A stretch of 50,448 nucleotides of DNA from UBA1181 sp963654355 (lineage in GTDB: Bacteria > Bacteroidota > Bacteroidia > Bacteroidales > Paludibacteraceae). This document shows, one piece after another, positions 42,453 to 50,248 of this stretch; the first letter of the stretch is position 1; every line of letters starts with the position of its first letter. The DNA is taken from the NCBI GenBank assembly GCA_963654355.1, contig CAVKBM010000008.1:1-50448 (forward strand), given 5' to 3'. The translations under genes and the position numbers were made by a program. The notes under the pieces were generated by a model. It searched no databases. It was not told the DNA's origin and was given only the letters and a program-made list of their open reading frames with translations.

Positions 42453-44228
42453 CTATTCGTCGGAAAGGTTGACCAACAATTCTCGGTATGAACTGAATAT
42501 TTTTGACTTCGATACATAACCGACGTATTTCTCATTGTCGTCGATCACGGGCAGATTCCATGCTTTTGTTTTTTCAAACTGATACATCACCTTCTCCATA
42601 GAATCGTTGAGTGAGACGAACGCAGGTGGCGAAACCATCAACTGAAATACGCGGAACCGTTTGTATAATTCGGGGCGAAACATAATGTTTCGTATCTCGT
42701 CCAAACTGATGAGTCCGATCATTCTTCCTTGTCTGTCCAATACTGGGAAGATGTTTCTATTTGATTTTGCCACCAACGAAATCACATCTCCTAAATACAT
42801 GTTGGGGCGTAGGGTCTGAAGATCTGTCTCAATCACATTTTCTGTCTTCAGCAGAGTGAGAATGTTTTTGTCTGTGTGGTGGGTGAGTAATTCTCCTTTC
42901 TTCGCCAAACGCATTGCGTACAAACTGTGGGGCTCGAAGAATAGAATTGTGATATAGGCGATGGTCGATGTGATCATCAACCCAAGAAACATTCCGTATC
43001 CTCCCGTCAATTCGGCGATCAGGAACGCTCCTGTCAATGGCGCATGCATGACTCCTGCCATGACTCCTGCCATGCCTGCCAGCGCAAAGTGCTTCTCTGT
43101 CAGTCCGACCATCCCGAATTTGTTTAACACATACGCCATGAAGAAACCAGTGATGCAGCCCACGAACAAACTTGGGGCGAAGATTCCTCCTGTTCCGCCG
43201 CTGCCATTTGTCGCTGCAGAAGCGAAAATCTTAAAGAAGACAATGAGGAAAAGGTAAAGCGAAATGATCCAAAAGTTGTCTCTGAAATTATAGAAGACGC
43301 TGTTCTGTGTCAGTGCTTGGGCATCTCCGTTCAAGAGGGAAGTGATTGTGTCGTAACCTTCACCGTAGAGAGGAGGCAGGTAGAAGATTAGGACACTCAG
43401 CATGATACCCCCGACTACCAATTTTTGCGTTGGCGTCTTTAGTGTTCCTCCAAAGAATGTCTCCAATTTGTTCATGCCTCGTGTGAAGTAGAGTGATACG
43501 AAACCGCAACAGACGCCTAACAACACATAATAAGGTATGTTCTCCATCTTCAGCACATGGCTCATCACAAAGCTGAAAAGATAGTCCGACCCAGAGAAAA
43601 GGTTCGTGAAGACGGCTGCCGTGGCTGCCGAGATTAACAATGGGACGATTGAAGACATCGTCAAATCAAGCATCAACACTTCAAGTGTGAAGACCACGCC
43701 TGCGATGGGAGCTTTGAAGATTCCTGCAATCGCTCCTGCCGCTCCGCAACCAACGAGCAACATCAGATTCTTCTGTTCCATGCGAAACAGCTGTCCCAAG
43801 TTAGACCCGATAGCGGAACCTGTCAGTACGATAGGCGCCTCCGCTCCGACGGATCCTCCAAATCCAATAGTGATGGAGCTTGCGATGATGGACGACCACA
43901 TATTATGACGCTTGATACGTGCCTTTCGTTGCGAAATGGCGAACATAATCTTCGTAACTCCATGGCTGATATCGTCCTTCAAAATCTTACGGACATAGAA
44001 ACTTGCAATGCAGACACCTAGGATTGGTGTTGCCAAATATAGATAGTTGAGTCGACCCGCTGAAAAACTGTTGGTGACCAACTCGTGTAAGAATTCAATG
44101 AGAAACTTCAACAGGTGTGCCGCTATCGCACAAAACAAGCCGACTAAAAGGCTGAGAACCAATACAAAATGCTTCTCGCTGATATGTTTCTCTCTCCATC
44201 GAAGTATTTTGATAAAAACTTCTTCCAT
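42453..44228 (-). CDS. ClC-family chloride channel/transporter with C-terminal CBS pair
   Basis: 591 aa. The membrane domain (about 1-430) has many hydrophobic helices and the ClC motifs SHGVTKIMFAI, GGSVGAEAPIVLTGSAIGSN (the gating Glu is the E of GAEAP) and GSGGTGGIFAPSLFVG (GxFxP). The C-terminal part (about 455-585) has two CBS domains (NIFPVLDRQGRMIGLISLDE; KAWNLPVIDDNEKYVGYVSK), which often bind adenine nucleotides. The position that is Glu203 in the E. coli Cl-/H+ exchanger reads Val here (FTLEVLM), as in animal channels, so proton coupling may be missing. It moves chloride or another anion across the inner membrane. It diverges from the two-component system across a 205-bp gap. Confidence 0.93.
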   Translation of the reverse strand: MEEVFIKILRWREKHISEKHFVLVLSLLVGLFCAIAAHLLKFLIEFLHELVTNSFSAGRLNYLYLATPILGVCIASFYVRKILKDDISHGVTKIMFAISQRKARIKRHNMWSSIIASSITIGFGGSVGAEAPIVLTGSAIGSNLGQLFRMEQKNLMLLVGCGAAGAIAGIFKAPIAGVVFTLEVLMLDLTMSSIVPLLISAATAAVFTNLFSGSDYLFSFVMSHVLKMENIPYYVLLGVCCGFVSLYFTRGMNKLETFFGGTLKTPTQKLVVGGIMLSVLIFYLPPLYGEGYDTITSLLNGDAQALTQNSVFYNFRDNFWIISLYLFLIVFFKIFASAATNGSGGTGGIFAPSLFVGCITGFFMAYVLNKFGMVGLTEKHFALAGMAGVMAGVMHAPLTGAFLIAELTGGYGMFLGLMITSTIAYITILFFEPHSLYAMRLAKKGELLTHHTDKNILTLLKTENVIETDLQTLRPNMYLGDVISLVAKSNRNIFPVLDRQGRMIGLISLDEIRNIMFRPELYKRFRVFQLMVSPPAFVSLNDSMEKVMYQFEKTKAWNLPVIDDNEKYVGYVSKSKIFSSYRELLVNLSDE

Positions 44229-44302
44229 TTTATTATTTAATCATCTGAAAATCAACCAACTCTCTATCTCAGGACTTCACAAAATCATCAATAACCATCT
44301 TG

Positions 44303-44310
44303 CAAATTTA
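44303..44310 (-). promoter_or_regulatory. -7 element TAAATTTG for the ClC gene
   Basis: The minus strand reads TAAATTTGCAAG, a perfect TAnnTTTG, 75 bases before the ClC ATG. The same 12 bases occur at the candidate promoter of the giant gene (31950-31957). Confidence 0.55.
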
Positions 44311-44378
44311 CAACAAAAAACGTATGTATGGACAGTTTGCCCGTTGTTTTTATTTTTCATTACTGTCGTGTATTTTTC

Positions 44379-44386
44379 TATATTTG
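44379..44386 (+). promoter_or_regulatory. -7 element TATATTTG for the two-component operon
   Basis: TATATTTGCGG, a perfect TAnnTTTG, 47 bases before the response regulator ATG. TTTC lies near the expected -33 position, a weak match. Confidence 0.6.
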
Positions 44387-44433
44387 CGGACGCAATTTTT
44401 TTATTTTAGTGCACCAAACGGGAATATGCATGT

Positions 44434-45111
44434 ATGAAAATTTTAATTATCGAAGATGAAAAGAAACTGTCGGATAGTATTGTAGACTACTTGAGCAGTA
44501 ACAAGTATCTTTGCGAACAGGCTTTTACTTTCTCCGATGCAAAGATGAAAATCAACACATATGACTATGATTGTATCGTGTTGGATTTAATGTTGCCAGG
44601 TGGCGATGGCCTTGATTTGCTGACAGAAATACGGAAAAAAGAAAGTCCTGTGGGCGTAATCATCTGCTCTGCAAAGGATTCTTTAGATGACAAAGTGAAT
44701 GGCCTGGAGTTGGGCGCGGATGATTATCTTCCGAAACCTTTCCACTTGGCGGAGTTGAGTGTGCGTATTTATGCGATTGTACGCAGAAAGCAATTCTCTG
44801 CCAGCAACGTCTTGGAAAGCAATGGTGTAAGGGTCAATTTGCAGGAGAAATCGGTCAGCGTGAACGACCAGCCGGTCGTTTTGACAAAGTCGGAGTATGA
44901 TTTGCTGCTTTTCTTCATAGGGAACAAAAATAGGGTGGTTACGAAAAGTGCTATTGCCGAGCATTTAAGTGGCGAGATGGCTGATATGATGGATAGCCAC
45001 GATTTTGTTTATACTCATATAAAGAACTTGAAATCGAAACTGTCGGATTTAGGTTGTAAGGATTGTATCCGAAATGTTTATGGAATGGGGTACAAATGGG
45101 TGAAATTATAA
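44434..45111 (+). CDS. OmpR/PhoB-family response regulator
   Basis: 225 aa. The receiver domain (1-120) has the acidic pair E7-D8, phospho-acceptor D51 in CIVLDLMLPGGDG, S79 at the Thr/Ser switch position and K101 in YLPKPF. The C-terminal winged-helix DNA-binding domain (about 125-225) has VLTKSEYDLLLFFIGN, KSAIAEHLSG, VYTHIKNLKSKL and the final IRNVYGMGYKW. It is followed 26 bp later by its histidine kinase and then by pstSCAB, which suggests control of phosphate uptake; that link is inference from position. A perfect -7 element lies upstream. Confidence 0.95.
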   Translation: MKILIIEDEKKLSDSIVDYLSSNKYLCEQAFTFSDAKMKINTYDYDCIVLDLMLPGGDGLDLLTEIRKKESPVGVIICSAKDSLDDKVNGLELGADDYLPKPFHLAELSVRIYAIVRRKQFSASNVLESNGVRVNLQEKSVSVNDQPVVLTKSEYDLLLFFIGNKNRVVTKSAIAEHLSGEMADMMDSHDFVYTHIKNLKSKLSDLGCKDCIRNVYGMGYKWVKL

Positions 45112-45137
45112 AAGGTGTAAAATAAAAAGAGGACAGA

Positions 45138-46202
45138 ATGGAAAAACGTAGTCTGATAGATAAAACATTGTTCTATTTTGTTGGGTGCGTGTTCGTCATT
45201 TTGGTCGCCTCGTTTCCTATCTACTATTTTGTTACAAAGGGTGTCTTTACAGATGAAGTGGCGAACCTTATCAAAATGGTGCGTTCTGGACATCCTCATT
45301 CAACGGCAGAGTTACAAGATGACCTCATCAAAGAGGTGATGATACAGTTCTTCTTATTGTCTGCGACGTTGGTGGGCGGATGCGTACTCTCAATGAATTT
45401 CATTATGAAGAGGTTTTGGAAACCCTTTGATGAAACTTTGGAGAAAATAGAGGCTTTTCGTTTGGAAAGGAATGAATGCCCTGTCTTGCAAGAAAGTGAT
45501 ATTGAGGAATTTGACCGCTTGAATATTACGTTGAAGAAATTAATGGAAGACAGCCTTTTGAGTTATAGGGCGCAGAAAGAATTCGTCCAAAATGCGTCTC
45601 ACGAGTTACAGACTCCTTTAGCAATCTTTCAAAGCAAATTAGATTTGATGTTGCAACAACCAGAATTAACTGAGAATCAAGCAATTATAATACAGGATTT
45701 ATACAAGATAAATGCGCGGTTGACTCGTCTGAACAAGAATCTGTTGATGTTGGCAAAGATAGAAAACAATCAGTTTACAATAACGGATAAGATAGATCTG
45801 GTGGCTGTTTTAGACGATATGTTGCCTCATTTGGAGAGTATTGCAGGAGGTTTGACCATCAAAGAGAATATAGAATTAGCACCGTTTTATGTGGTGGCCA
45901 ACCGAACTTTGCTGGAGACGATGGTCAACAATTTGGTGGTGAATGCAGTGAGGCACAATAGGGAGAATGGTGAGATTATAGTGACGGCAAATCCTGTCTG
46001 CCTTATTGTGGCAAATACGTCTTCTAATGAAGAGGAATTAGACTATAAACAGATTTTCAATCGTTTCTATCGTCCTGATAGACAAGAGATTGGTAATGGA
46101 TTAGGACTCGCTATCGTGAAAGCAGTATGTGATTACCACGGTTGGGATATTCGCTATAAATACAATAAGGGGATGCACGAATTCGTGGTTGATTTTAAGT
46201 GA
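45138..46202 (+). CDS. Two-component sensor histidine kinase
   Basis: 354 aa. Two membrane segments (about 11-31 and 67-89) frame a small extracytoplasmic loop of only about 35 residues, and a HAMP-like linker follows. The H box is FVQNASHELQTPLAIF with His155. The ATPase domain has the N box LLETMVNNLVVNAVRHN, an F box QIFNRFYRP and the G2 box GNGLGLAIVKAV. The G1 motif (DxGxG) is replaced by VANTSSNEEEL, a shortening seen in many small Bacteroidota kinases. There is no PAS domain, unlike typical PhoR. The tiny sensor loop suggests it senses through a partner, perhaps the Pst importer (inference). Confidence 0.92.
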   Translation: MEKRSLIDKTLFYFVGCVFVILVASFPIYYFVTKGVFTDEVANLIKMVRSGHPHSTAELQDDLIKEVMIQFFLLSATLVGGCVLSMNFIMKRFWKPFDETLEKIEAFRLERNECPVLQESDIEEFDRLNITLKKLMEDSLLSYRAQKEFVQNASHELQTPLAIFQSKLDLMLQQPELTENQAIIIQDLYKINARLTRLNKNLLMLAKIENNQFTITDKIDLVAVLDDMLPHLESIAGGLTIKENIELAPFYVVANRTLLETMVNNLVVNAVRHNRENGEIIVTANPVCLIVANTSSNEEELDYKQIFNRFYRPDRQEIGNGLGLAIVKAVCDYHGWDIRYKYNKGMHEFVVDFK

Positions 46203-46203
46203 A

Positions 46204-46252
46204 AATCTTCAATTTTGTTTGAAATCTTCAAAATTTCGCCAAATTGGCAAAA
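46204..46252. promoter_or_regulatory. Operator-like repeats upstream of pstS
   Basis: AATCTTCAA occurs at 46204-46212 and again at 46223-46231, so TTCAA-N6-TTGAA-N3-TTCAA alternates across 46208-46231. Then comes the palindrome GCCAAATTGGC (46238-46248), which extends to TTTCGCCAAATTGGCAAAA with one mismatch pair. The palindrome abuts the -7 element of pstS, so a bound protein there would affect the promoter. Confidence 0.45.
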
Positions 46253-46260
46253 TACCTTTG
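46253..46260 (+). promoter_or_regulatory. -7 element TACCTTTG for pstSCAB
   Basis: A perfect TAnnTTTG, 75 bases before the pstS ATG and 51 bases after the kinase stop. TTTC lies near the -33 position. It implies that pstSCAB has its own promoter in addition to read-through. Confidence 0.55.
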
Positions 46261-46334
46261 CTCCAGAAAAATAAAAAAGAGGTCAAAAGGCCTTAGAGAA
46301 TTTTGAAGTGATGTTCAACTAAATCATAGTTAAG

Positions 46335-47399
46335 ATGAAGAAGTTCTATTTACCATTTTTGGCAGGTGTGCTTGCAATTGGTTTTGCTGCCTGTGGGGGA
46401 AATCAAGGTTCTACAGTTCAACAACAAGAATCTGTTGAGTTGACGGGCGCAGGTGCTACTTTCCCATTGCCATTCTACAATATGACGTTCGAGCAGTATG
46501 CTACGTCTACTGGTAACAATGTTTCCTACGGCGGAATCGGTTCTGGTGGCGGTGTCAGAAGTTTGAAGGATGGTATCGTGGATTTTGCGGGAAGCGATGC
46601 TTTTATGAGTGACGAAGAGATGAGTAAAATTTCGCCTGTTGTCCATGTCCCTACTTGTATGGGAGCTGTCGTTTTAGCATATAATTTGCCTGACGTTTCT
46701 AATTTGAACCTTTCGGGAGATGTAATCGCAGACATCTACGCAGGAGTGATTACAAAATGGAGTGATGATAGGTTGAAGGCGCTAAACCCAGAGACTGTTC
46801 TTCCTGAGAAAGATATTATCGTGGTCTACCGTTCGGATGGTAGTGGTACGACTTTCGTTTTCTCAGACTACTTGAGCAAGGCGAGCGAGAGCTGGAAAGA
46901 GAAATATGGTAGAGGTAAGACGATTGACTTCACTGTAGGTCAGGCTGCTAAAGGAAATCCAGGTGTGGCAGGTATCATCGCCAATACCCCTTACTCTATT
47001 GGTTACATTGGTTCTGAGTATGCTTTCGCTCAAAAGATCCCTTTCGCAAATGTGAAAAACAAAAACGGAGAGCTCGTAGCTCCTTCAACAGAGAGTATCT
47101 CTAATGCAGCGGTTGTGATTCCAGAGGATACAAGATGCTCAATCACCGATTCCGAGGCTTCAGGTGCTTACCCAATCAGTTGTTTCACTTGGTTGATTGT
47201 CTATAAGGAGCAAAACTATAGCGGACGAAAACTCGCACAAGCAGAGGCTACTGTCTCTTTGCTGCAATTTATGTTGAGTGATAGCATCCAAAATTCTGCT
47301 CCTGTTGTCAACTACGCGCCTCTTCCTAAGAAAGCGATAGAGTTGAGTCTGAATAACTTGAAGACGTTGACTTTTAATGGTCAACCTATCTTGAAGTAG
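46335..47399 (+). CDS. pstS: Phosphate-binding lipoprotein PstS
   Basis: 354 aa. Lipoprotein signal MKKFYLPFLAGVLAIGFAAC with lipobox Cys20, then a mature phosphate-binding protein: GAGATFPLPFYNMTF, SYGGIGSGGGVRSLKDGIVDFAGSD split over about 65-90, and VVYRSDGSGTTFVFSDYLS, whose Ser/Thr/Asp/Arg residues are those that hold phosphate in PstS. It would capture inorganic phosphate outside the inner membrane and hand it to PstCA. First gene of pstSCAB; 40 bp before pstC. Confidence 0.96.
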   Translation: MKKFYLPFLAGVLAIGFAACGGNQGSTVQQQESVELTGAGATFPLPFYNMTFEQYATSTGNNVSYGGIGSGGGVRSLKDGIVDFAGSDAFMSDEEMSKISPVVHVPTCMGAVVLAYNLPDVSNLNLSGDVIADIYAGVITKWSDDRLKALNPETVLPEKDIIVVYRSDGSGTTFVFSDYLSKASESWKEKYGRGKTIDFTVGQAAKGNPGVAGIIANTPYSIGYIGSEYAFAQKIPFANVKNKNGELVAPSTESISNAAVVIPEDTRCSITDSEASGAYPISCFTWLIVYKEQNYSGRKLAQAEATVSLLQFMLSDSIQNSAPVVNYAPLPKKAIELSLNNLKTLTFNGQPILK

Positions 47400-47439
47400 T
47401 TTTGTGTAATCTTTAAGTAACCTTGAAGTAATTACCAAT

Positions 47440-48297
47440 ATGGCTGATAAAGTATATAGAATACTGCTCATCATATCGGCTTTGGTTATACCTTTCGTCT
47501 GCGGGGGTATCATCTATACCCTCACAGTCGATTCATCCTTGGCCTTTGAACAGTTCGGATTCTTTAATTTCATCGTCTCCGACCAATGGATTACCACTGC
47601 GGGACGTGAAAGCTATGGTGCTCTGCCATTCATCACGGGTACGCTTCTCACCACATTCTTGGCTTTGCTGATGTGTATTCCGTTTTCTCTTTCTGTCGCT
47701 CTTTTCACGGGTGAGTATTTTAGAGGCAAGAAAATTGCGAGCATTCTGGGTACGGTGGTCGACCTGCTTGCTGGTATTCCTTCTATCATCTATGGTTTAT
47801 GGGGCTTTTATGTGTTGCGAAATGTTTTCATCTACTTGGATTTGTCTCCTCAGGGTTCGGGTATTTTGACTGCCGCTTTCGTCTTGGCCATCATGATTGT
47901 CCCTTATGCCGCTTCTTTGAGCGCTGAGTTTGTTAAAATGGTGCCTGCTGAAATGAAAGAGGGTGCATATGCGATGGGTGCCACAAGAGCCGAGGTGATC
48001 CGAAGGGTCGTCTTCCCAATCGCAGGTTCGGGTATCTTCTCTTCTTATATCTTGGCTATCGGTCGTGCCTTGGGCGAGACAATGACGGTTACGATGCTGA
48101 TTGGAAATACGAACCAAATACCTGATACGCTTCGCACCACAGGTAACACAATGGCAAGTATCATCGCTAACCAGTTTGGCGAGGCGGGCGGACTGAAACT
48201 CTCTTCGCTCATCGCCATTGGCTTGCTTCTCTTCCTCATCACCGCTGTGATTAATATGATTGGTAAAATTCTAATTAGTCGCGCAAGACACGTCTAA
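47440..48297 (+). CDS. pstC: Phosphate ABC transporter permease PstC
   Basis: 285 aa, six predicted membrane segments. N-terminal segment ILLIISALVIPFVCGGIIYT, then an extracytoplasmic stretch with FNFIVSDQWITT, GALPFITGTLLTTFLALLMC, and the cytoplasmic coupling loop EGAYAMGATRAEVIRRVVFP that contacts the ATPase. GRALGETMTVTMLIGN is a PstC hallmark. It forms the inner-membrane channel with PstA. Starts at ATG 47440; pstA follows 13 bp later. Confidence 0.96.
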   Translation: MADKVYRILLIISALVIPFVCGGIIYTLTVDSSLAFEQFGFFNFIVSDQWITTAGRESYGALPFITGTLLTTFLALLMCIPFSLSVALFTGEYFRGKKIASILGTVVDLLAGIPSIIYGLWGFYVLRNVFIYLDLSPQGSGILTAAFVLAIMIVPYAASLSAEFVKMVPAEMKEGAYAMGATRAEVIRRVVFPIAGSGIFSSYILAIGRALGETMTVTMLIGNTNQIPDTLRTTGNTMASIIANQFGEAGGLKLSSLIAIGLLLFLITAVINMIGKILISRARHV

Positions 48298-48310
48298 AAG
48301 TCGTTTGGTT

Positions 48311-49180
48311 ATGCAAAAGTATAGTAATACAAAAATTAGGCTCTTTAAAAACGACCTGCTCTATTTCGGAGTCTGTTTCTTCGCCGCAGTCGTGGCAATT
48401 CCGTTACTTGCGATTTTAGGTGAGGTTTTCGTCAAGGGTTGGCAACAGCTGGGTTGGTCTTTCGTAACCGAGGCAACACCTAACGCCTACAAGGCAATGA
48501 TGGCGGCTAACGCAGGTGAACCTATCCCCGGTGGTATCGCAAATGGTATAGTGGGCACGTTTTTAATGCTGCTTTTCGCTGCGATTGTCGCGATTCCTGT
48601 GGGTATCCTCTGCGGTATCGCCCTTTCAGAACATAAGAAAAACAAATTTTCTGTGGTAGTCAGCTATATGACCGACTTGCTGCAAGGTACGCCTTCTATC
48701 ATCATTGGTATCGTTACCTATATTTGGATTGTCGTGCCTATGAAAGGATATTCGGCATGGGCTGGTAGTGTCGCTCTGTTTATCATGATGTTGCCTATCA
48801 TCGTGCGCTCTACCGAGGAGACTATGAATGTGTTGCCGACTACGCTCAAAGAGGCGGGCTTGGCTCTTGGCGCAAGCGACTGGCGTGTGATGCTCAAAGT
48901 CCTCCTCCCTTCGGCAATGGGAAGTATCGCAACTGGTATCTTGTTGTCAATCTCTCGTGTGGCAGGTGAAACGGCACCGCTGATGTTCACTGCTTTAGGG
49001 GGTATGGCTATCTCTTGGAATATGGGTAAGCCGATGTCGGCTGTTCCGCTTTTGATTTGGGATTTCTTCAACGACCCTAACCTCCAAGACCTCATCTGGG
49101 GTGCTTCTCTCTTCCTTCTTATCTTCGTGTTGTGTCTCAATTTACTCGCAAAAAGAATAGCAAAAAAATGGAAAATATAG
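48311..49180 (+). CDS. pstA: Phosphate ABC transporter permease PstA
   Basis: 289 aa from ATG 48311 (a TTG six bases earlier is also open). Membrane segments include LLYFGVCFFAAVVAIPLLAI and GIVGTFLMLLFAAIVAIPVG; the coupling loop is EAGLALGASDWRVMLKVLLP; GDLLQGTPSIIIGI-type helix (DLLQGTPSIIIGIVTY) and SRVAGETAPLMFTALGG are typical of PstA. It pairs with PstC in the importer. Its 3' end overlaps pstB by 13 bases, indicating coupled translation. Confidence 0.96.
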   Translation: MQKYSNTKIRLFKNDLLYFGVCFFAAVVAIPLLAILGEVFVKGWQQLGWSFVTEATPNAYKAMMAANAGEPIPGGIANGIVGTFLMLLFAAIVAIPVGILCGIALSEHKKNKFSVVVSYMTDLLQGTPSIIIGIVTYIWIVVPMKGYSAWAGSVALFIMMLPIIVRSTEETMNVLPTTLKEAGLALGASDWRVMLKVLLPSAMGSIATGILLSISRVAGETAPLMFTALGGMAISWNMGKPMSAVPLLIWDFFNDPNLQDLIWGASLFLLIFVLCLNLLAKRIAKKWKI

Positions 49181-49938
49181 TTAGTCCAATATTAGAGATT
49201 AAGGATGTCTGCGTCTCTTACACTTCAAATACTATGGCGGTGAAACATGTTTCTGCTTCTATTGAAAAAAACACGATCACTGCGATTATGGGACCTTCTG
49301 GTTGTGGCAAGAGTACTCTTCTTCGCGCTGTCAACCGTATGCATGAACTCTATAAAAACATTAAGGTTACGGGAGAAATCCTTTTGAATGGCGAAAATGT
49401 CCTCCAAATGGAGCCGACCGAAGAGCGCAGACGAATTGGCATGGTCTTTCAGCGCCCCAATCCGTTCCCTACCATGAATATCTATGATAATGTCCTGGCA
49501 GGCTATATCCTCAACGGCATCAGCTTGTCAAAGTCAAAAAAAGATGAGATTGTTGAGAAGAATCTTCGTAATGTCGCACTTTGGGACGAGGTGAAGGATT
49601 CTCTCACAAAGCGTGGTACTTTCCTCTCGGGTGGTCAGCAACAACGTCTCTGCATTGCTCGCTCTTTGGCTTTGCAACCCGACATACTTCTAATGGACGA
49701 GCCTACTTCTGCTCTTGATCCAATCGCCTCTAAGTATATTGAGGATTTGATGGAACATCTAAAAAAAGAGGTTACAATTCTGATTGTTACCCACAATATG
49801 GGACAAGCCAAACGTGTGTCGGACAGGTCTATGTTCATGTTCTTAGGCGAATTGGTTGAGTTTGACGACACCGACAAAATGTTCTCTAATCCTGCCGATG
49901 AACGTACTCGTAACTACCTTACCGGTAAGATGGGGTGA
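49168..49938 (+). CDS. pstB: Phosphate ABC transporter ATP-binding protein PstB
   Basis: 256 aa from ATG 49168; a GTG at 49132 would add 12 basic residues and deepen the overlap with pstA, so the ATG is preferred. Walker A GPSGCGKST, Q loop MVFQRPNPFP, ABC signature LSGGQQQRLCIARSLA, Walker B ILLMDEPTSALDP and switch His in IVTHNM; LYKNIKVTGEILLNGENV is typical of PstB. It powers phosphate import. A strong intrinsic terminator follows, and phoU, which often ends such operons, is not in this place. Confidence 0.97.
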   Translation: MENIVSPILEIKDVCVSYTSNTMAVKHVSASIEKNTITAIMGPSGCGKSTLLRAVNRMHELYKNIKVTGEILLNGENVLQMEPTEERRRIGMVFQRPNPFPTMNIYDNVLAGYILNGISLSKSKKDEIVEKNLRNVALWDEVKDSLTKRGTFLSGGQQQRLCIARSLALQPDILLMDEPTSALDPIASKYIEDLMEHLKKEVTILIVTHNMGQAKRVSDRSMFMFLGELVEFDDTDKMFSNPADERTRNYLTGKMG

Positions 49939-50022
49939 TATGTTTGATAATTAAATGTTTGTACTTTCTTTATTTATCTTTTGATATATTTACTGTTTTT
50001 TTTAGTTTTTATCTAAGTTGTG

Positions 50023-50059
50023 AAGTTCTGAATGTTGGTAAATATTCAGAACTTTTTTT
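50023..50059 (+). terminator. Intrinsic terminator of pstSCAB
   Basis: AAGTTCTGAAT and ATTCAGAACTT form a perfect 11-bp stem with a 10-base loop, followed by a run of seven T (50053-50059, the first two also pairing in the stem). It lies 85 bases after the pstB stop. Confidence 0.92.
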
Positions 50060-50101
50060 GTGTAATTTAAAAATCTCATATTATCAACTATTAATTTTTT
50101 A

Positions 50102-50109
50102 TATATTTG
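50102..50109 (+). promoter_or_regulatory. -7 element TATATTTG upstream of recJ
   Basis: A perfect TAnnTTTG, 139 bases before the recJ ATG. If used, it gives a leader of about 130 bases. Confidence 0.45.
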
Positions 50110-50111
50110 TG

Positions 50112-50142
50112 AGTTAAGCAAATTTTAAATGCTTGCTTAACT
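50112..50142. promoter_or_regulatory. 10-bp inverted repeat at the presumed recJ transcription start
   Basis: AGTTAAGCAA and TTGCTTAACT are perfect complements with an 11-base loop, starting two bases after the -7 element. It could be a 5' RNA stem-loop or an operator over the start site. Confidence 0.55.
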
Positions 50143-50248
50143 TGTATTTCGTGTATCTTGTTTTCTCCACTATGATTTTCTAATAGTGATTGTGAAGTGA
50201 TTGAAGACGGAGGAAACTTTCTCTATTGAAGAAAAAAAACTATATATA

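Larger units (their letters stand above)
49939..50248. other. 310-bp gap between pstB and recJ: terminator, promoter and recJ leader
   Basis: AT-rich, with no coding frame I can support. It holds the pst terminator (50023-50059), a -7 element (50102-50109), a 10-bp stem-loop (50112-50142) and an 8-bp direct repeat AGTGATTG at 50185-50192 and 50196-50203, spaced by 11 bp. Confidence 0.7.

Noticed and set aside
49132..49167. GTG start giving a longer PstB
   Set aside because: The extra basic residues are not typical of PstB and the ATG at 49168 gives the standard N-terminus.
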